64,000 nucleotides of DNA from Pedobacter fastidiosus (GCF_014306625.1 NZ_JACRYL010000004.1:62001-126000), one strand, 5' to 3'. Counted from the first letter of the stretch, positions 1 through 9,431 are shown. Program-made: numbers and translations. The notes: generated from the sequence alone by a model not told the origin.

Positions 1-109
1 TCGCGATTATAATGAGATTACTTAATTTTTCACAATCACCACTAGCCTTTTTTAAAAACTTCGTGTACTTTGCGAATAACTTTGTGTTCTTTGCGGTTAA
101 ATATAAGAA

Positions 110-817
110 ATGAGTATTTCGGTAAAAAATCTTTCCAAACATTACGATAAGCAAAAAGCTGTTGATGCGATTAATTTCGAGGCCAAGCCAGGTCGTATTT
201 TGGGTTTTCTTGGCCCTAATGGTGCTGGTAAGTCAACTACTATGCGCATGTTAACTGGTTATTTAGAACCTACAGCTGGCGAAATAGAAATCTCGGGAAA
301 GAATATTTTATCGCAAGCCATTGATGCCAAAAGGCACATTGGTTACTTGCCAGAAAATACGCCGCTTTATAGTGATATGTATGTTAAAGAGTTTCTTAGT
401 TTTATTGGTGATGCTTATAATCTTCCGAATTTATCCGTTAGGGTGGAGGAAGTAATTAAAAAAGTCGGCTTAACGCCAGAGCAACATAAAAAAATTGGAA
501 TGCTTTCTAAAGGCTATCGTCAAAGGGTAGGATTAGCACAAGCCATTATCCACAATCCAGATGTATTAATTCTAGATGAACCAACATCGGGGTTAGATCC
601 AAATCAATTGGTTGATATTCGTGCGCTAATTAAAGAATTGGGAAAAGATAAAACGGTTGTTATCTCAACGCACATTATGCAAGAAGTTGAGGCCATTTGC
701 GATGACATCATCATTATTAGCAAAGGAAAAATAGTGGCCAATAACTCTCTTGAAGGAATTAAAAAAGCGCATCAAAATAGCTCACTAGAAGACATTTTCA
801 GAAAACTTACCGCTTAA
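110..817 (+). CDS. gldA: Gliding-motility ABC transporter ATP-binding protein GldA
   Basis: ATPase subunit of the GldAFG ABC transporter linked to Bacteroidetes gliding. Visible motifs in order: Walker A GPNGAGKST near residue 35, signature LSKGYRQR near 133, Walker B VLILDEPTSG near 153 and the switch histidine in STHIMQE near 187. At 235 residues it is shorter than the roughly 300 residues I recall for GldA; the end (SLEDIFRKLT) looks like the normal GldA terminus, so a segment of about 60 residues before it seems to be missing. Its permease partners gldF and gldG lie 3.4 kb downstream. Other drug- or Na-export ATPases look similar, but the GldA-like LDPNQL and STHIMQEVEAICD stretches favour this call. 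Confidence 0.85.
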   Translation: MSISVKNLSKHYDKQKAVDAINFEAKPGRILGFLGPNGAGKSTTMRMLTGYLEPTAGEIEISGKNILSQAIDAKRHIGYLPENTPLYSDMYVKEFLSFIGDAYNLPNLSVRVEEVIKKVGLTPEQHKKIGMLSKGYRQRVGLAQAIIHNPDVLILDEPTSGLDPNQLVDIRALIKELGKDKTVVISTHIMQEVEAICDDIIIISKGKIVANNSLEGIKKAHQNSSLEDIFRKLTA

Positions 818-820
818 ATT

Positions 821-1360
821 ATGTTTAAATTCAAACTCGCCCTAGTTCTATTTATTCTTTTAATTTATTCAAAATCTCAAGCTCAAAATTCTCCACAGAT
901 TAGCGTAGGGGCAGAGCTGGGGTTGCCATCAGGTAATTTTACTGCACTTTCTGGATTCGGAATCGGCGCATCCTTAAAAGCTGATCTTCCAGTTTCGGGA
1001 AATCTTGCAATTACATTCAATGGTGGTTATATGAACTTTTTTGGTAAGCGAAATCAAATTATGAGCATTCAAGATTTAACTTATGTGCCATTAAAAGCTG
1101 GATTAAAATATCAATTAAGTGAGAGTTTTTATGCCGAAGGCCAGCTCGGTGCTGCGCTCGCTTTAGATAATGGGCAAAGAACACTCTTTGTTTGGTCGCC
1201 CGGAATTGGAAATCTATTTCGCCTTTCCGGTAAAAATAAACTGGATTTAGGGATTCGATACGAAGTTTGGACTGGGAAGAATGATAACTTGATTATTTTA
1301 AATACCTCCAGCAGTAAAGGTTTTGTAGGCATTCGCTTCGCTTACGTTTTCGATTTATAA
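821..1360 (+). CDS. Outer-membrane beta-barrel protein
   Basis: Secreted protein of 179 residues. A signal peptide (hydrophobic residues 5-17, probable cleavage after SQA) is followed by alternating polar/aromatic strands and a C-terminus ending in a beta-strand-like pattern (FVGIRFAYVFDL), as in small outer-membrane barrels. The start codon lies 3 bp after the gldA stop, so the two are likely co-transcribed. No ligand or function can be inferred. It is distinct from the barrel gene at 1635, although both are of similar size. Confidence 0.7.
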   Translation: MFKFKLALVLFILLIYSKSQAQNSPQISVGAELGLPSGNFTALSGFGIGASLKADLPVSGNLAITFNGGYMNFFGKRNQIMSIQDLTYVPLKAGLKYQLSESFYAEGQLGAALALDNGQRTLFVWSPGIGNLFRLSGKNKLDLGIRYEVWTGKNDNLIILNTSSSKGFVGIRFAYVFDL

Positions 1361-1399
1361 ACTATCCTGCATTATTTTTACAACCAATGGTTGTGTAGA

Positions 1400-1425
1400 C
1401 TATTTTCCTCACATTGGGAAAATAG
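1400..1425 (+). terminator. Hairpin after the outer-membrane protein gene, possible terminator
   Basis: CTATTTTCC pairs with GGAAAATAG across an 8-base loop, 40 bp after the stop codon. No strong T-run follows, so this may be a weak terminator or an mRNA-stabilising hairpin. A second small palindrome, ACAACC-AAT-GGTTGT, lies just upstream at 1380-1394. Confidence 0.35.
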
Positions 1426-1634
1426 GGTTTCTTAGTGGGGAAAAAAGTTCCCAATTATTTATTATCCAATTTCTTAGGTTCTACGCTTAAATGTGTTTTT
1501 TAAAAACTTTTCCTGTTGATTACAAGGTTATTAACTAATTTTTTAGGTGTTTGTTGCTGATTTGTTTCTAATGGCATTGGCTTTGCCTAGCGGGAGATTA
1601 GATATACAATAAACAACTAATTTAAAAAAACAAC

Positions 1635-2201
1635 ATGAAAAGTCTAAAAATTGCCATTCTCTTCGTTATCGTTTCTTTTTCTGCTTTTAAAGCAAATGCT
1701 CAATCAGAAACATTCAAACCATTTAAAGTCGACATCGCTTTTGGTTACGCTGTACCTGCAGGTTCAGGCAGTAAAGGTGGAGTTCTATTTGCTGTAGAAC
1801 CAAAATATGCTATCAACGATCAAATCACTTTAGGTTTAAGATTAGAATCTGCATTAACTGCGTATTCGTTTGAATCTAACGGTCAATCTTTTACTGGTGA
1901 TATTAAATCAACAAGTTCTTATTTAGCAACAGCTGATTACATGTTCAATACTAAAAGTGTAAGACCCTTTGCTGGATTAGGTTTAGGTATTTATAGCGTT
2001 GCTGGTGTTAGCATTAGTGATAATAGCCAAAATATTGCTGTAGGTTCTACAACTAAATTTGGTTTCGCTCCAAGAGTTGGTATTGAAACAGGTCATTTCC
2101 GTACTGCAATAGAATATAACTTTGCTGGTAAAGACAATGGTATTAAATACAATTACTTAGCTTTTAAAGTAGGTTTCTTCTTAGGTGGCGGTAAAAAATA
2201 A
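1635..2201 (+). CDS. Outer-membrane beta-barrel protein (porin-like, 188 aa)
   Basis: A signal peptide of about 22 residues (MKSLKIAILFVIVSF, cleavage near KANA-Q) precedes a glycine- and aromatic-rich body with repeated amphipathic strands (FGYAVPAGS, ITLGLRLES, PFAGLGLGIYS, FGFAPRVGIETG, YLAFKVGFFLGGG). This matches small Bacteroidetes outer-membrane barrel families. The gene stands alone between a 273-bp spacer and a strong terminator. Function unknown. Confidence 0.75.
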   Translation: MKSLKIAILFVIVSFSAFKANAQSETFKPFKVDIAFGYAVPAGSGSKGGVLFAVEPKYAINDQITLGLRLESALTAYSFESNGQSFTGDIKSTSSYLATADYMFNTKSVRPFAGLGLGIYSVAGVSISDNSQNIAVGSTTKFGFAPRVGIETGHFRTAIEYNFAGKDNGIKYNYLAFKVGFFLGGGKK

Positions 2202-2222
2202 TTTTATTAAAACTTTGTGTTT

Positions 2223-2253
2223 AAATGGCTCCAAATTTTTGGAGCCATTTTTT
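2223..2253 (+). terminator. Rho-independent terminator
   Basis: AAATGGCTCC pairs with GGAGCCATTT around an AAATTTTT loop and is followed by T residues. It closes the barrel gene ending at 2201. The stem is A/T-flanked on both sides, so it can also terminate the fucosidase gene converging from the right. Confidence 0.9.
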
Positions 2254-2265
2254 GTTTGATCAAAT

Positions 2266-3312
2266 TTACATCACTTCTTTTTTGAGTGCCATAAGCAAGT
2301 CAATATCTGCCTGTCTCATCTTTCCTTCACGATTTGGTGGACAATTTAAAATCAATATATTATTTTGCGCTGTTGCTTTTTTATAACTTTCTGCTAAAAC
2401 TTTTACTGATTTATAAGTAGTATCCTTGGTATTATAAAACCATCTCGAACTCATACAAATTGTAGATTCCCACGGCATATAACATTGTTTGCCATCGTGA
2501 GAGAATGTTTTTGGATCTGGATTGGCTGGTAAATACGGATCGCCAAGTCTAAAATCGCTAGGGAAATAACGAATCGGAAAACTTTCTTTTTGCTTATCTG
2601 GCAAAACTGGATGCGCATCTTCGTTTTCTGGTAAACCAATAGTCCAGTTTATTCCAATTTGGCATTGTGGGGCTTTAGATTTTATGGCATTGTAAAGATC
2701 TTGCGCTGGCCATCGTTTGTTTGGTTTTAACCAACCTCCATCAAACCAAAATTCTACAACTTTAACCTTTGCATTTTTGGTAATCTCTAAAAGTTCACCA
2801 ATTTGATTCACCATATATTCATTATAGGCTTTATCGAGGGTTGCATTTTCAACGTCTTCATTTTGTTTCCTATCCCAAAGAGAATAATATAGGCCCAAAC
2901 CAATATCATACTTTTTGCAGGCTTTGGCAACAGCTTCCACCACATTTGTTTTATTAGTAGAAGATTCTACATCATAATCTGTGTACTTACTGTTCCATAA
3001 ACAAAAGCCATCATGGTGTTTCGTAACGAGAATAACATATTTCATTCCAGCATTTTTGGCCGTTTTTACCCACTGTTCTGCATCAATTGCCGATGGTTGG
3101 TAGGAAGTAGGGGGAAGAGTTCCATCAGACCATTCCACATCATGAAAAGTGTTCATTCCGAAATGGATAAACATTCCGTACTTTCTTTTAATTTGTTCTA
3201 ATTGGTACTGATTTGGTTTTAAAGAAGCAATTGGGGAGATGTTCGGTTTTTCTTGAGCATTGCAAAAGCAGAACATCAGCATCGCGATGATCGATAAAAA
3301 TAGTTTTTTCAT
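2266..3312 (-). CDS. Secreted alpha-L-fucosidase, GH29
   Basis: Glycoside hydrolase that releases alpha-L-fucose, probably in the periplasm. The start is placed at the ATG at 3312, because the following residues (MKKLFLSIIAMLMF, cleavage near CNA-Q) are a typical signal peptide; the open frame upstream of it has no signal character. GH29 landmarks: MFIHFGMNTFHDVEWSDGT, the TKHHDGFCLW motif, and VVEFWFDGGW, whose Asp fits the nucleophile position. The C-terminus (ILILNCPPNREGKM) ends with the catalytic domain, so the extra C-terminal beta-domain of longer family members is absent. It stands alone here, with no polysaccharide-utilisation partners. Confidence 0.88.
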   Translation of the reverse strand: MKKLFLSIIAMLMFCFCNAQEKPNISPIASLKPNQYQLEQIKRKYGMFIHFGMNTFHDVEWSDGTLPPTSYQPSAIDAEQWVKTAKNAGMKYVILVTKHHDGFCLWNSKYTDYDVESSTNKTNVVEAVAKACKKYDIGLGLYYSLWDRKQNEDVENATLDKAYNEYMVNQIGELLEITKNAKVKVVEFWFDGGWLKPNKRWPAQDLYNAIKSKAPQCQIGINWTIGLPENEDAHPVLPDKQKESFPIRYFPSDFRLGDPYLPANPDPKTFSHDGKQCYMPWESTICMSSRWFYNTKDTTYKSVKVLAESYKKATAQNNILILNCPPNREGKMRQADIDLLMALKKEVM

Positions 3313-3445
3313 AAAATTGGGATTAGGTAAAAAAATAAATAGCTTAGATAAGCCGTAAATATATTTATTTTCGATTTTCATCTTAGTAACTAAGGAGTTA
3401 CAAGTGCAATCAGGCTTTATATTTTTATAATTCTAAACTCAGCTC

Positions 3446-4219
3446 ATGTTTCAATACATATTTTTTCTCTTTTTATATCCATTCCTGCTGCTTTTAAGCG
3501 TTTTTGTTGGCGCACGTTACGCCGCACATCGCCTGCGCTTAAACAAATCTTGGAAAAATATTGGGTTAGAATCTAGCTTAATGAGTATTTATGCGCTCTT
3601 GATATCTTTTGCGTTAGTGGGCTCTAGTAACCACGCAAGTCAGCGAAATGACGAAATTTATGCTGTAGCAGATAAGCTCTCATTGGTGGTTAAAAAATCT
3701 AAATATTACGAACCTGAATTGAGAAAAGGGGTACAGAACTATCTTAAGGCATTTTTTGAAATTCACAATCACAATTTAAATCCAGATGCTAAGCAGAGCG
3801 AAGGAATTGTGAAAGAGATTGTAAAAAATGATCAGCAGTTCGATTATTTTTTAATTGAATACATAAAACAGAAGCCAGAATCTAAAGCGGAAATATCTGA
3901 AATTACAACCGAAACCAGCAATTTACGTTCTGCATATATTCGCTTAACCATGAATTACGGGAAGAGTACACCATCATTAATCATGAGTATTCTAATACTT
4001 TATTCGTTCATGATGGCTTTTTTGATTGGTTTTATGAAAAAAGTGCACAGCAATCAAACCTTTATTGTTACCTGTATATTTATAATTATCAGTTCCGTAA
4101 TGGTTGGGGCTATCTGGGATCAAGATCATCCGGGGATTGGATTAATTACGCCGAATTATCAAAGTATAACAGATGTAAGCGATTTATTTAAGGCTTATTT
4201 ACTTCGCGATCATCTTTAA
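3446..4219 (+). CDS. Membrane protein resembling DUF4239/bestrophin-like proteins
   Basis: Protein of 257 residues with an N-terminal membrane segment (residues 3-22), a second near 47-60, a soluble alpha-helical middle (residues 65-170, charged and rich in K/E), and two C-terminal membrane segments (about 182-200 and 207-225). The order TM-TM-helical loop-TM-TM matches what I recall of DUF4239 proteins. Function unknown. It lies just upstream of gldF on the same strand with a 41-bp gap. Confidence 0.6.
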   Translation: MFQYIFFLFLYPFLLLLSVFVGARYAAHRLRLNKSWKNIGLESSLMSIYALLISFALVGSSNHASQRNDEIYAVADKLSLVVKKSKYYEPELRKGVQNYLKAFFEIHNHNLNPDAKQSEGIVKEIVKNDQQFDYFLIEYIKQKPESKAEISEITTETSNLRSAYIRLTMNYGKSTPSLIMSILILYSFMMAFLIGFMKKVHSNQTFIVTCIFIIISSVMVGAIWDQDHPGIGLITPNYQSITDVSDLFKAYLLRDHL

Positions 4220-4260
4220 TTTGCTGGAATATTTAGTTAACTTCGACGTTTTAATCGCAC

Positions 4261-4986
4261 ATGTACGCAGTTTTTAAACGCGAATTATTCAGTTTCTTAA
4301 GTTCGATGGTTGCTTATATAACCATCGGCATATTTCTACTGGTTTCGAGCCTTTTGCTCTGGTTTTTTCCAGATACATCATTGCTTGATTATGGCTATGC
4401 CGAACTTGGTGGTTTTTTTAGTTTGGTGCCTTATCTTTTTATGTTCCTGATTCCGGCAATTACCATGCGATCTTTTGCTGAGGAAAGACGAGAAGGAACT
4501 TATGAGCTCTTAATAACTAAGCCAATAACACTTTGGCAAATTATTATGGCTAAATATTTTGCAAGCTTAGTCTTGGTTTTGTTTGCGCTTATTCCAACAT
4601 TGGTTTACTATTATTCCATTTCTGAGTTGGGTTTTCCTAAAGGAAATATAGATTCTGGAGCCGTAATTGGCTCTTATATCGGGTTGTTTTTATTGGGTTC
4701 AGCATTTACATCCATCGGAATCTTTGCTTCTTCACTCACAAAAAACCAAGTTATTGCTTTCGTAATTTGTGCCAGCCTATGTGCTTTTGCTTTTCTAGGC
4801 TTCGATTATACCAGTCAGATTATCGCCTTGCAGAAATTTGAAACTACAATTACAGCTTTTGGCATTAACGAGCATTATATTTCTATAAGTAGGGGCGTTT
4901 TGGATACTCGAGATCTGATTTATTTCATCAGCTTTTCTGCTCTTTTTTTATTGTTTACCAAACTTATAATGGGAGGTAAGAAATGA
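4261..4986 (+). CDS. gldF: Gliding-motility ABC transporter permease GldF
   Basis: Integral membrane subunit of the GldAFG transporter, 241 residues with about six hydrophobic segments. The N-terminus MYAVFKRELFSFLSSMVAYI and the motif MRSFAEERREGTYELLITKPI are typical of ABC-2 permeases of the GldF type. It overlaps gldG by 4 bp (ATGA), indicating translational coupling. gldA, encoding the ATPase, is 3.4 kb upstream rather than adjacent. Confidence 0.92.
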   Translation: MYAVFKRELFSFLSSMVAYITIGIFLLVSSLLLWFFPDTSLLDYGYAELGGFFSLVPYLFMFLIPAITMRSFAEERREGTYELLITKPITLWQIIMAKYFASLVLVLFALIPTLVYYYSISELGFPKGNIDSGAVIGSYIGLFLLGSAFTSIGIFASSLTKNQVIAFVICASLCAFAFLGFDYTSQIIALQKFETTITAFGINEHYISISRGVLDTRDLIYFISFSALFLLFTKLIMGGKK

Positions 4987-6668
4987 TGAAAAGGGAAAAT
5001 AAATGGATCAATTTTATTGGTGTCTTAGTCGTGTTAATCATTTTAAACTTTGCTGGGCAATACGTTTATCATCGGTTTGATTTTACAGCAGATAAAAGGT
5101 TTACCTTAAGTGATAAAACAAAAAGCATCCTTCAAAAAAATGAAAAGCCAGTAATTATAACTGTTTTTTTAGATGGTGAACTGCCCCCAGCTTTTAAGCG
5201 ATTGCAAACTGCGGTGAAGGATTTATTAGCTGATTATAAAGCCTATTCTAAAAGCGAAATTAAGGTTGTTTTTGTTGATCCAATAGCAGGTCGAAATCAG
5301 GCTGATCAAGATACAGTAATTACCAATTTATATCAGCAGGGCATCGAGGCCACCAATATCAGTGTAAAAACAGAATCAGGATTAACCCAAAAACTGGTTT
5401 TCCTGATGGCGATGATGGAAAGTGATGGTAAACAAATTCCCATTAAATTATTCCAAAATTTAGAAGCTGGAGCAGGTTATGAAGATAATTTTAACAGATC
5501 CATTGAAAATTTAGAGTACACTTTTACATCAAGTTTAAAGAAAATAGTAAGTGGCGAAAATCCTAGGATTGGATTTACTGAATCAAATGGAGAACTAACT
5601 GATTTACAGCTTTATGATGCTAGGTTTACACTTTCAAGTAGTTACGAAGTTGGTCGTGTGGATTTAAATACCATTGAAAAGGATGGACTTGATAAACTTA
5701 AATTGCTCATTATTGCAAAGCCAAAGAAACCCTTTACCGAAACTGAGAAGTATAAAATAAACTACTTTGTGATGAATGGCGGGCGTGTAGTTTGGAGTAT
5801 TGATCAGGTTAACGCTGAGTTGGATAGCTTAAAAGGCAGAAATGGGCAAATGGTTTTTAATAATAATTTAAATTTAGACGACATGCTTTTTATGTACGGC
5901 GCCAGAATAAATTATAATGTAATTGCCGATCGTAATTGTGTAGATATTCCAATATCAACAGGAAGTGTTGCTGGGCAAAGCCAAATGAGGTTGGTGCCGT
6001 GGCTTTATTATCCAATTTTATTGCCAGATACTGTTCACAGTGTGGTTAAAAAATTAGATGGCATAAAATCAGAATTTCCAAGTACAGTTGATACTATTGG
6101 AGTTAAAAATGTTAAAAAATCTTACATATTAACAACTTCTTCATTCAACAAGGTATTTAATGTGCCAAAACTGTTTACCTTGCAAATGGTAGCCGAAGAA
6201 CCAGATCCTAAAACCTTTCAAAATCCTCCACAAAATGTTGGCCTAATGTTAGAAGGTAGTTTTCCTTCTGTTTTTGAAGGACGACCTTTGCCTGCTGGAA
6301 TAACAAATCCTTTTACGTTGGCTAGTAAGAGTAAACCAACCAAAATGATTGTAATTGGGGATGGTGATATTTTTAAAAATCAGATCGCTGAAAAGGACGG
6401 CTCACCATTTCCTTTAGGGTTTGATCGATTTACACAGCGCACTTATGGAAATAAAGCGTTATTATTGAACATTGTAGATTACTTTACCGATGAAGACAAC
6501 CTCATCGCTCTGCGTAATAAAGAAGTTAAAATTAGATTGCTGGATAAAGCAAAGTTGAAGATTGAAAAAACAAAATGGCAATTCATAAATATTGTGGCGC
6601 CTTTGCTATTGTTAATATTCTTCGCAATTTTTCAACATTATTACCGCAAGTACAAGTACGCTAAATAA
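4983..6668 (+). CDS. gldG: Gliding-motility ABC transporter substrate-binding protein GldG
   Basis: Protein of 561 residues anchored at both ends: an N-terminal membrane segment (about residues 10-28) and a C-terminal one (about 535-554), with a large periplasmic region between them. The FDFTADKRFTLSDKT stretch and the later VIGDGDIFKN region are GldG/ABC-type auxiliary-domain features. It overlaps gldF by 4 bp and completes the GldF-GldG membrane pair. Full length compared with the family as I recall it. Confidence 0.92.
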   Translation: MMKRENKWINFIGVLVVLIILNFAGQYVYHRFDFTADKRFTLSDKTKSILQKNEKPVIITVFLDGELPPAFKRLQTAVKDLLADYKAYSKSEIKVVFVDPIAGRNQADQDTVITNLYQQGIEATNISVKTESGLTQKLVFLMAMMESDGKQIPIKLFQNLEAGAGYEDNFNRSIENLEYTFTSSLKKIVSGENPRIGFTESNGELTDLQLYDARFTLSSSYEVGRVDLNTIEKDGLDKLKLLIIAKPKKPFTETEKYKINYFVMNGGRVVWSIDQVNAELDSLKGRNGQMVFNNNLNLDDMLFMYGARINYNVIADRNCVDIPISTGSVAGQSQMRLVPWLYYPILLPDTVHSVVKKLDGIKSEFPSTVDTIGVKNVKKSYILTTSSFNKVFNVPKLFTLQMVAEEPDPKTFQNPPQNVGLMLEGSFPSVFEGRPLPAGITNPFTLASKSKPTKMIVIGDGDIFKNQIAEKDGSPFPLGFDRFTQRTYGNKALLLNIVDYFTDEDNLIALRNKEVKIRLLDKAKLKIEKTKWQFINIVAPLLLLIFFAIFQHYYRKYKYAK

Positions 6669-6674
6669 TTTTTA

Positions 6675-6682
6675 TATTTTTG
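6675..6682 (+). promoter_or_regulatory. Bacteroidetes -7 promoter element for dnaN
   Basis: TATTTTTG fits the Bacteroidetes TANNTTTG box, lies just after the gldG stop codon and 19 bp before the dnaN start. dnaN therefore probably has its own promoter despite following gldFG closely. Confidence 0.6.
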
Positions 6683-6701
6683 AAGAAGACTAATTGATAT
6701 C

Positions 6702-7826
6702 ATGAGATTTATTGTATCCACATCAACTTTATTAAAACACTTACAAACTGTAAATGGTGCATCTAGCAGCAGTACAGTTTTGCCTATACTTGAAAACTTT
6801 TTATTCGAGATTAAAGACGGTAACTTAACCATCTCTGCTACAGATTTGCAAACCAGTATGACAACCTCTTTGGCTGTAGAATCAAAAGAAGAAGGCAAAG
6901 TAGCTGTGCCATCTAAAATTTTATTAGATACCTTAAAAACTTTACCAGATCAACCAATTGCTTTTAATATAGACGATGCTACATTTGCTATAGAAATTAG
7001 CGCAGGCGATGGTAAATATAAATTAAGCGGAGAAAATGGAGATGATTTTCCGAAAATTCCAGTTGTTGAAAATGCATCATCTGTAAATTTACCTGCTTCA
7101 GTTTTAACAGAAGCCATTACAAAAACAATATTTGCGGTAAGTAACGATGAGTTGCGCCCTGCAATGACAGGTGTTTATTGCCAGTTATCTCCTCAGCACA
7201 TTACATTCGTTGCTACTGATGCGCATAAATTGGTGCGTTATCGCCGTATGGATAGTAAAGCTGATAAAGCAACTTCATTTATCTTACCTAAAAAAGCATT
7301 AACACTTTTAAAAGCAGCATTGCCATCAACAGATATCAATGTATCAGTTGATTATAATGCTACAAGTGCTTTCTTTAAGTTCGAAAACATCAATTTGGTG
7401 TGTCGTTTAATAGACGAACGCTATCCAGATTATGAGGCAGTAATTCCAACAAACAACCCAAACAAATTGGTTATCGATAGAGGATTGTTTTTAAATACTT
7501 TACGTCGTGTTGTAATTTTCGCTAATAAAACTACTCATCAGGTAAGACTAAAAATAAACGGAAGCGAGCTTAATATTTCTTCAGAAGATTTAGATTTTGC
7601 AAATGAAGCTCATGAGCGCCTAAGCTGTCAATATGATGGTGAAGACTTAGAAATTGGCTTTAATGCACGTTTTTTGATAGAAATGTTGAGTAATTTAAGT
7701 GGCGATGAGGTTACCTTAGAACTATCTACTCCAAATAGAGCAGGTCTTTTAATTCCACAAACAAATGATGAAAATGAAGATGTTTTGATGTTGGTTATGC
7801 CAGTTATGTTAAATAACAGTTATTAA
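6702..7826 (+). CDS. dnaN: DNA polymerase III beta subunit (sliding clamp)
   Basis: Processivity clamp that encircles DNA and tethers polymerase III. At 374 residues it has the usual length. The three-domain clamp pattern is visible: N-terminal MRFIVSTSTLLKHLQTVNGA, the central SNDELRPAMTGVY and FVATDAHKLVRYR motifs, and the C-terminal LVMPVML followed by N-N-S-Y. It is not next to dnaA here; it follows gldG with a 33-bp gap, has its own -7 box and ends at a strong terminator. Confidence 0.97.
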   Translation: MRFIVSTSTLLKHLQTVNGASSSSTVLPILENFLFEIKDGNLTISATDLQTSMTTSLAVESKEEGKVAVPSKILLDTLKTLPDQPIAFNIDDATFAIEISAGDGKYKLSGENGDDFPKIPVVENASSVNLPASVLTEAITKTIFAVSNDELRPAMTGVYCQLSPQHITFVATDAHKLVRYRRMDSKADKATSFILPKKALTLLKAALPSTDINVSVDYNATSAFFKFENINLVCRLIDERYPDYEAVIPTNNPNKLVIDRGLFLNTLRRVVIFANKTTHQVRLKINGSELNISSEDLDFANEAHERLSCQYDGEDLEIGFNARFLIEMLSNLSGDEVTLELSTPNRAGLLIPQTNDENEDVLMLVMPVMLNNSY

Positions 7827-7855
7827 TACATTATCTTTTTAGTTAAAATTATAGG

Positions 7856-7886
7856 AAATGGCTTGGTTTTTGACCAAGCCATTTTT
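7856..7886 (+). terminator. Rho-independent terminator of dnaN
   Basis: AAATGGCTTGGT pairs perfectly with ACCAAGCCATTT around a 5-base loop, followed by T residues. Confidence 0.93.
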
Positions 7887-7912
7887 GTAAACTGCCAAAT
7901 ACAAAACATCCT

Positions 7913-8596
7913 ATGAAAATCTATACTAAGCACTCAATCTCTCTAAATAAGTTATTTCTATTTTTAATACTTTCAAGCGTATTTATTTCCTGCAAAAAAC
8001 ACGATCCAGATGTAATAGTAAGAGGTGAGGCAAAAGTTAAAATGATTAATGCTGTACAAACAGAATCAAATCAAGATGTTTATTTCGATAGTGAAAAACT
8101 TACTTCAACCGCACTTGCATTTGGAGAAAGTAGCGACTATTTAAAAGTTGGCTCTGGAAGCAGAAATGTTTCTTTTATGGGAACCAATAATATTTCTACA
8201 AAAGCCTCTATTAACTTTACCCCGTCAATAACCTATTCGGCTTTTTTAGTGAGTGATAAAACGGGAAACCGGGAAGTAGTTAGCTATGAAGACAATTTAA
8301 GCAGTACCGAAGTAGGTAAGGCTAAAATTAAGCTGATTAATTTAACACCATATTTTGCTACTGGGATTAATGTAACTGTTCAGGGCGGAACTCAATTCGT
8401 TAATGGTCTGCTATATAAAGAAGATTCAAACTATTTTAATGTTGAACCCGGTATAAATTTACGATTCAATGTAGTTGGTTCAGGAAGTATTAAGACTATA
8501 GATGGTGCCACATTAGAAGCTGGCAAAATATACACCATTTGGTTTAGTGGAATTACCGCTTCAGCTCTAGAAGCGCATCTTATTGCTGATAATTAA
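7913..8596 (+). CDS. DUF4397-type lipoprotein
   Basis: Predicted lipoprotein of 227 residues: hydrophobic signal (residues 13-25) ending in FISC with Cys27 as the lipidated residue. The remainder resembles DUF4397 beta-sandwich domains (KVKMINAV, DVYFDSEKL, YLKVGSGSRNV, YSAFLVSD, KIKLINLTP, KIYTIWFSG). Function unknown; secreted to the envelope. It is paired with a homologous lipoprotein gene 58 bp downstream, probably from an old duplication. Confidence 0.75.
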   Translation: MKIYTKHSISLNKLFLFLILSSVFISCKKHDPDVIVRGEAKVKMINAVQTESNQDVYFDSEKLTSTALAFGESSDYLKVGSGSRNVSFMGTNNISTKASINFTPSITYSAFLVSDKTGNREVVSYEDNLSSTEVGKAKIKLINLTPYFATGINVTVQGGTQFVNGLLYKEDSNYFNVEPGINLRFNVVGSGSIKTIDGATLEAGKIYTIWFSGITASALEAHLIADN

Positions 8597-8654
8597 ATCT
8601 TCCAAACTAAAATCCTTCTGCTATCTTTACGTTTTAATTGTATAGCAATTCTAT

Positions 8655-9359
8655 ATGAAACATTCACAATTTGTAATTTCAAAAATTTTACTATTTCTGA
8701 GTACTTTACTTTTGTTAAGCGCTTGTATCAAAAATGATAGTACAATTGCTGGAGATGCTAAAGTTATTTTTTCTAATTATGTAAGCACTGGGTTATCCAA
8801 AGATTTCTATCTGGATAGTGTAAAATATGGCTCTTCAGTAAGTTATGGCTCAAGTACAGCTTACGTAGTTATTCCAGTAAATACATACTTGCCAGATGGA
8901 CAGACCTACAAATTCTCAGCGAAAAATTTTAATACAACCTTAGGCCTTAAAGGCTCTTTAAGTCAGCTGATTAAAATCGGTAAAAACTATTCGGTTTTTT
9001 ACACGAAAACAAAAGGTACTATGCCAGATTCTTTATTGCTTTTTCATGAAGATGATTTGAAACCTGATGTAAACAATACACGACTTTTTTTTATTAATCT
9101 TGGCTACACGCTAGGTTCAAAGGTTGTTATAAGAGATAGCTTAAATACTTTTACTAAAACTTTAGATTATGGCGAAATGACGGATTATATTCCAGTTCGG
9201 TTCGCTGGTAAGAACAAAATCTACGTCAATCTAGTTGATTCAGCGAACGTTGTTGATACATTAAAATCAAATAGATTTTCTACAGGTAAAATCGTTACCA
9301 TCGTGCTTGATGGTAATAAAGGGGGTAAGTTACTCGAACGCCTCATCGCAAATAATTAA
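8655..9359 (+). CDS. DUF4397-like lipoprotein, paralogue of the preceding gene
   Basis: A signal peptide ending in the lipobox LSAC (Cys24) is followed by a body with the same pattern as the gene at 7913: KVIFSNYVS, DFYLDSVKYGSS, YSVFYTKTKG, RLFFINLGYTLG, KIVTIVLDG. It is 234 residues long, and similarity to its neighbour is at the fold-pattern level. Both proteins share the order short motif, self-described deformation sheet, second repeat. Function unknown. Confidence 0.68.
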   Translation: MKHSQFVISKILLFLSTLLLLSACIKNDSTIAGDAKVIFSNYVSTGLSKDFYLDSVKYGSSVSYGSSTAYVVIPVNTYLPDGQTYKFSAKNFNTTLGLKGSLSQLIKIGKNYSVFYTKTKGTMPDSLLLFHEDDLKPDVNNTRLFFINLGYTLGSKVVIRDSLNTFTKTLDYGEMTDYIPVRFAGKNKIYVNLVDSANVVDTLKSNRFSTGKIVTIVLDGNKGGKLLERLIANN

Positions 9360-9407
9360 TTGTAACATTAATATCTTCGATTAGTCTATTAATCATTTTG
9401 ATATTCC

Positions 9408-9415
9408 TATTTTTG
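9408..9415 (+). promoter_or_regulatory. Bacteroidetes -7 box before the DedA gene
   Basis: TATTTTTG, 16 bp before the TTG start at 9432. It supports transcription of the DedA gene separately from the lipoprotein pair. Confidence 0.5.
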
Positions 9416-9431
9416 CCCAAAATCATACACA

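Noticed and set aside
1..109. Stretch with 'tactttgcgaataactttgtgttctttgcgg' before gldA
   Set aside because: It contains TAACTTTG (77-84), which could be a promoter, but the phrase also looks like a common dispersed Bacteroidetes repeat, so the promoter call is not secure.
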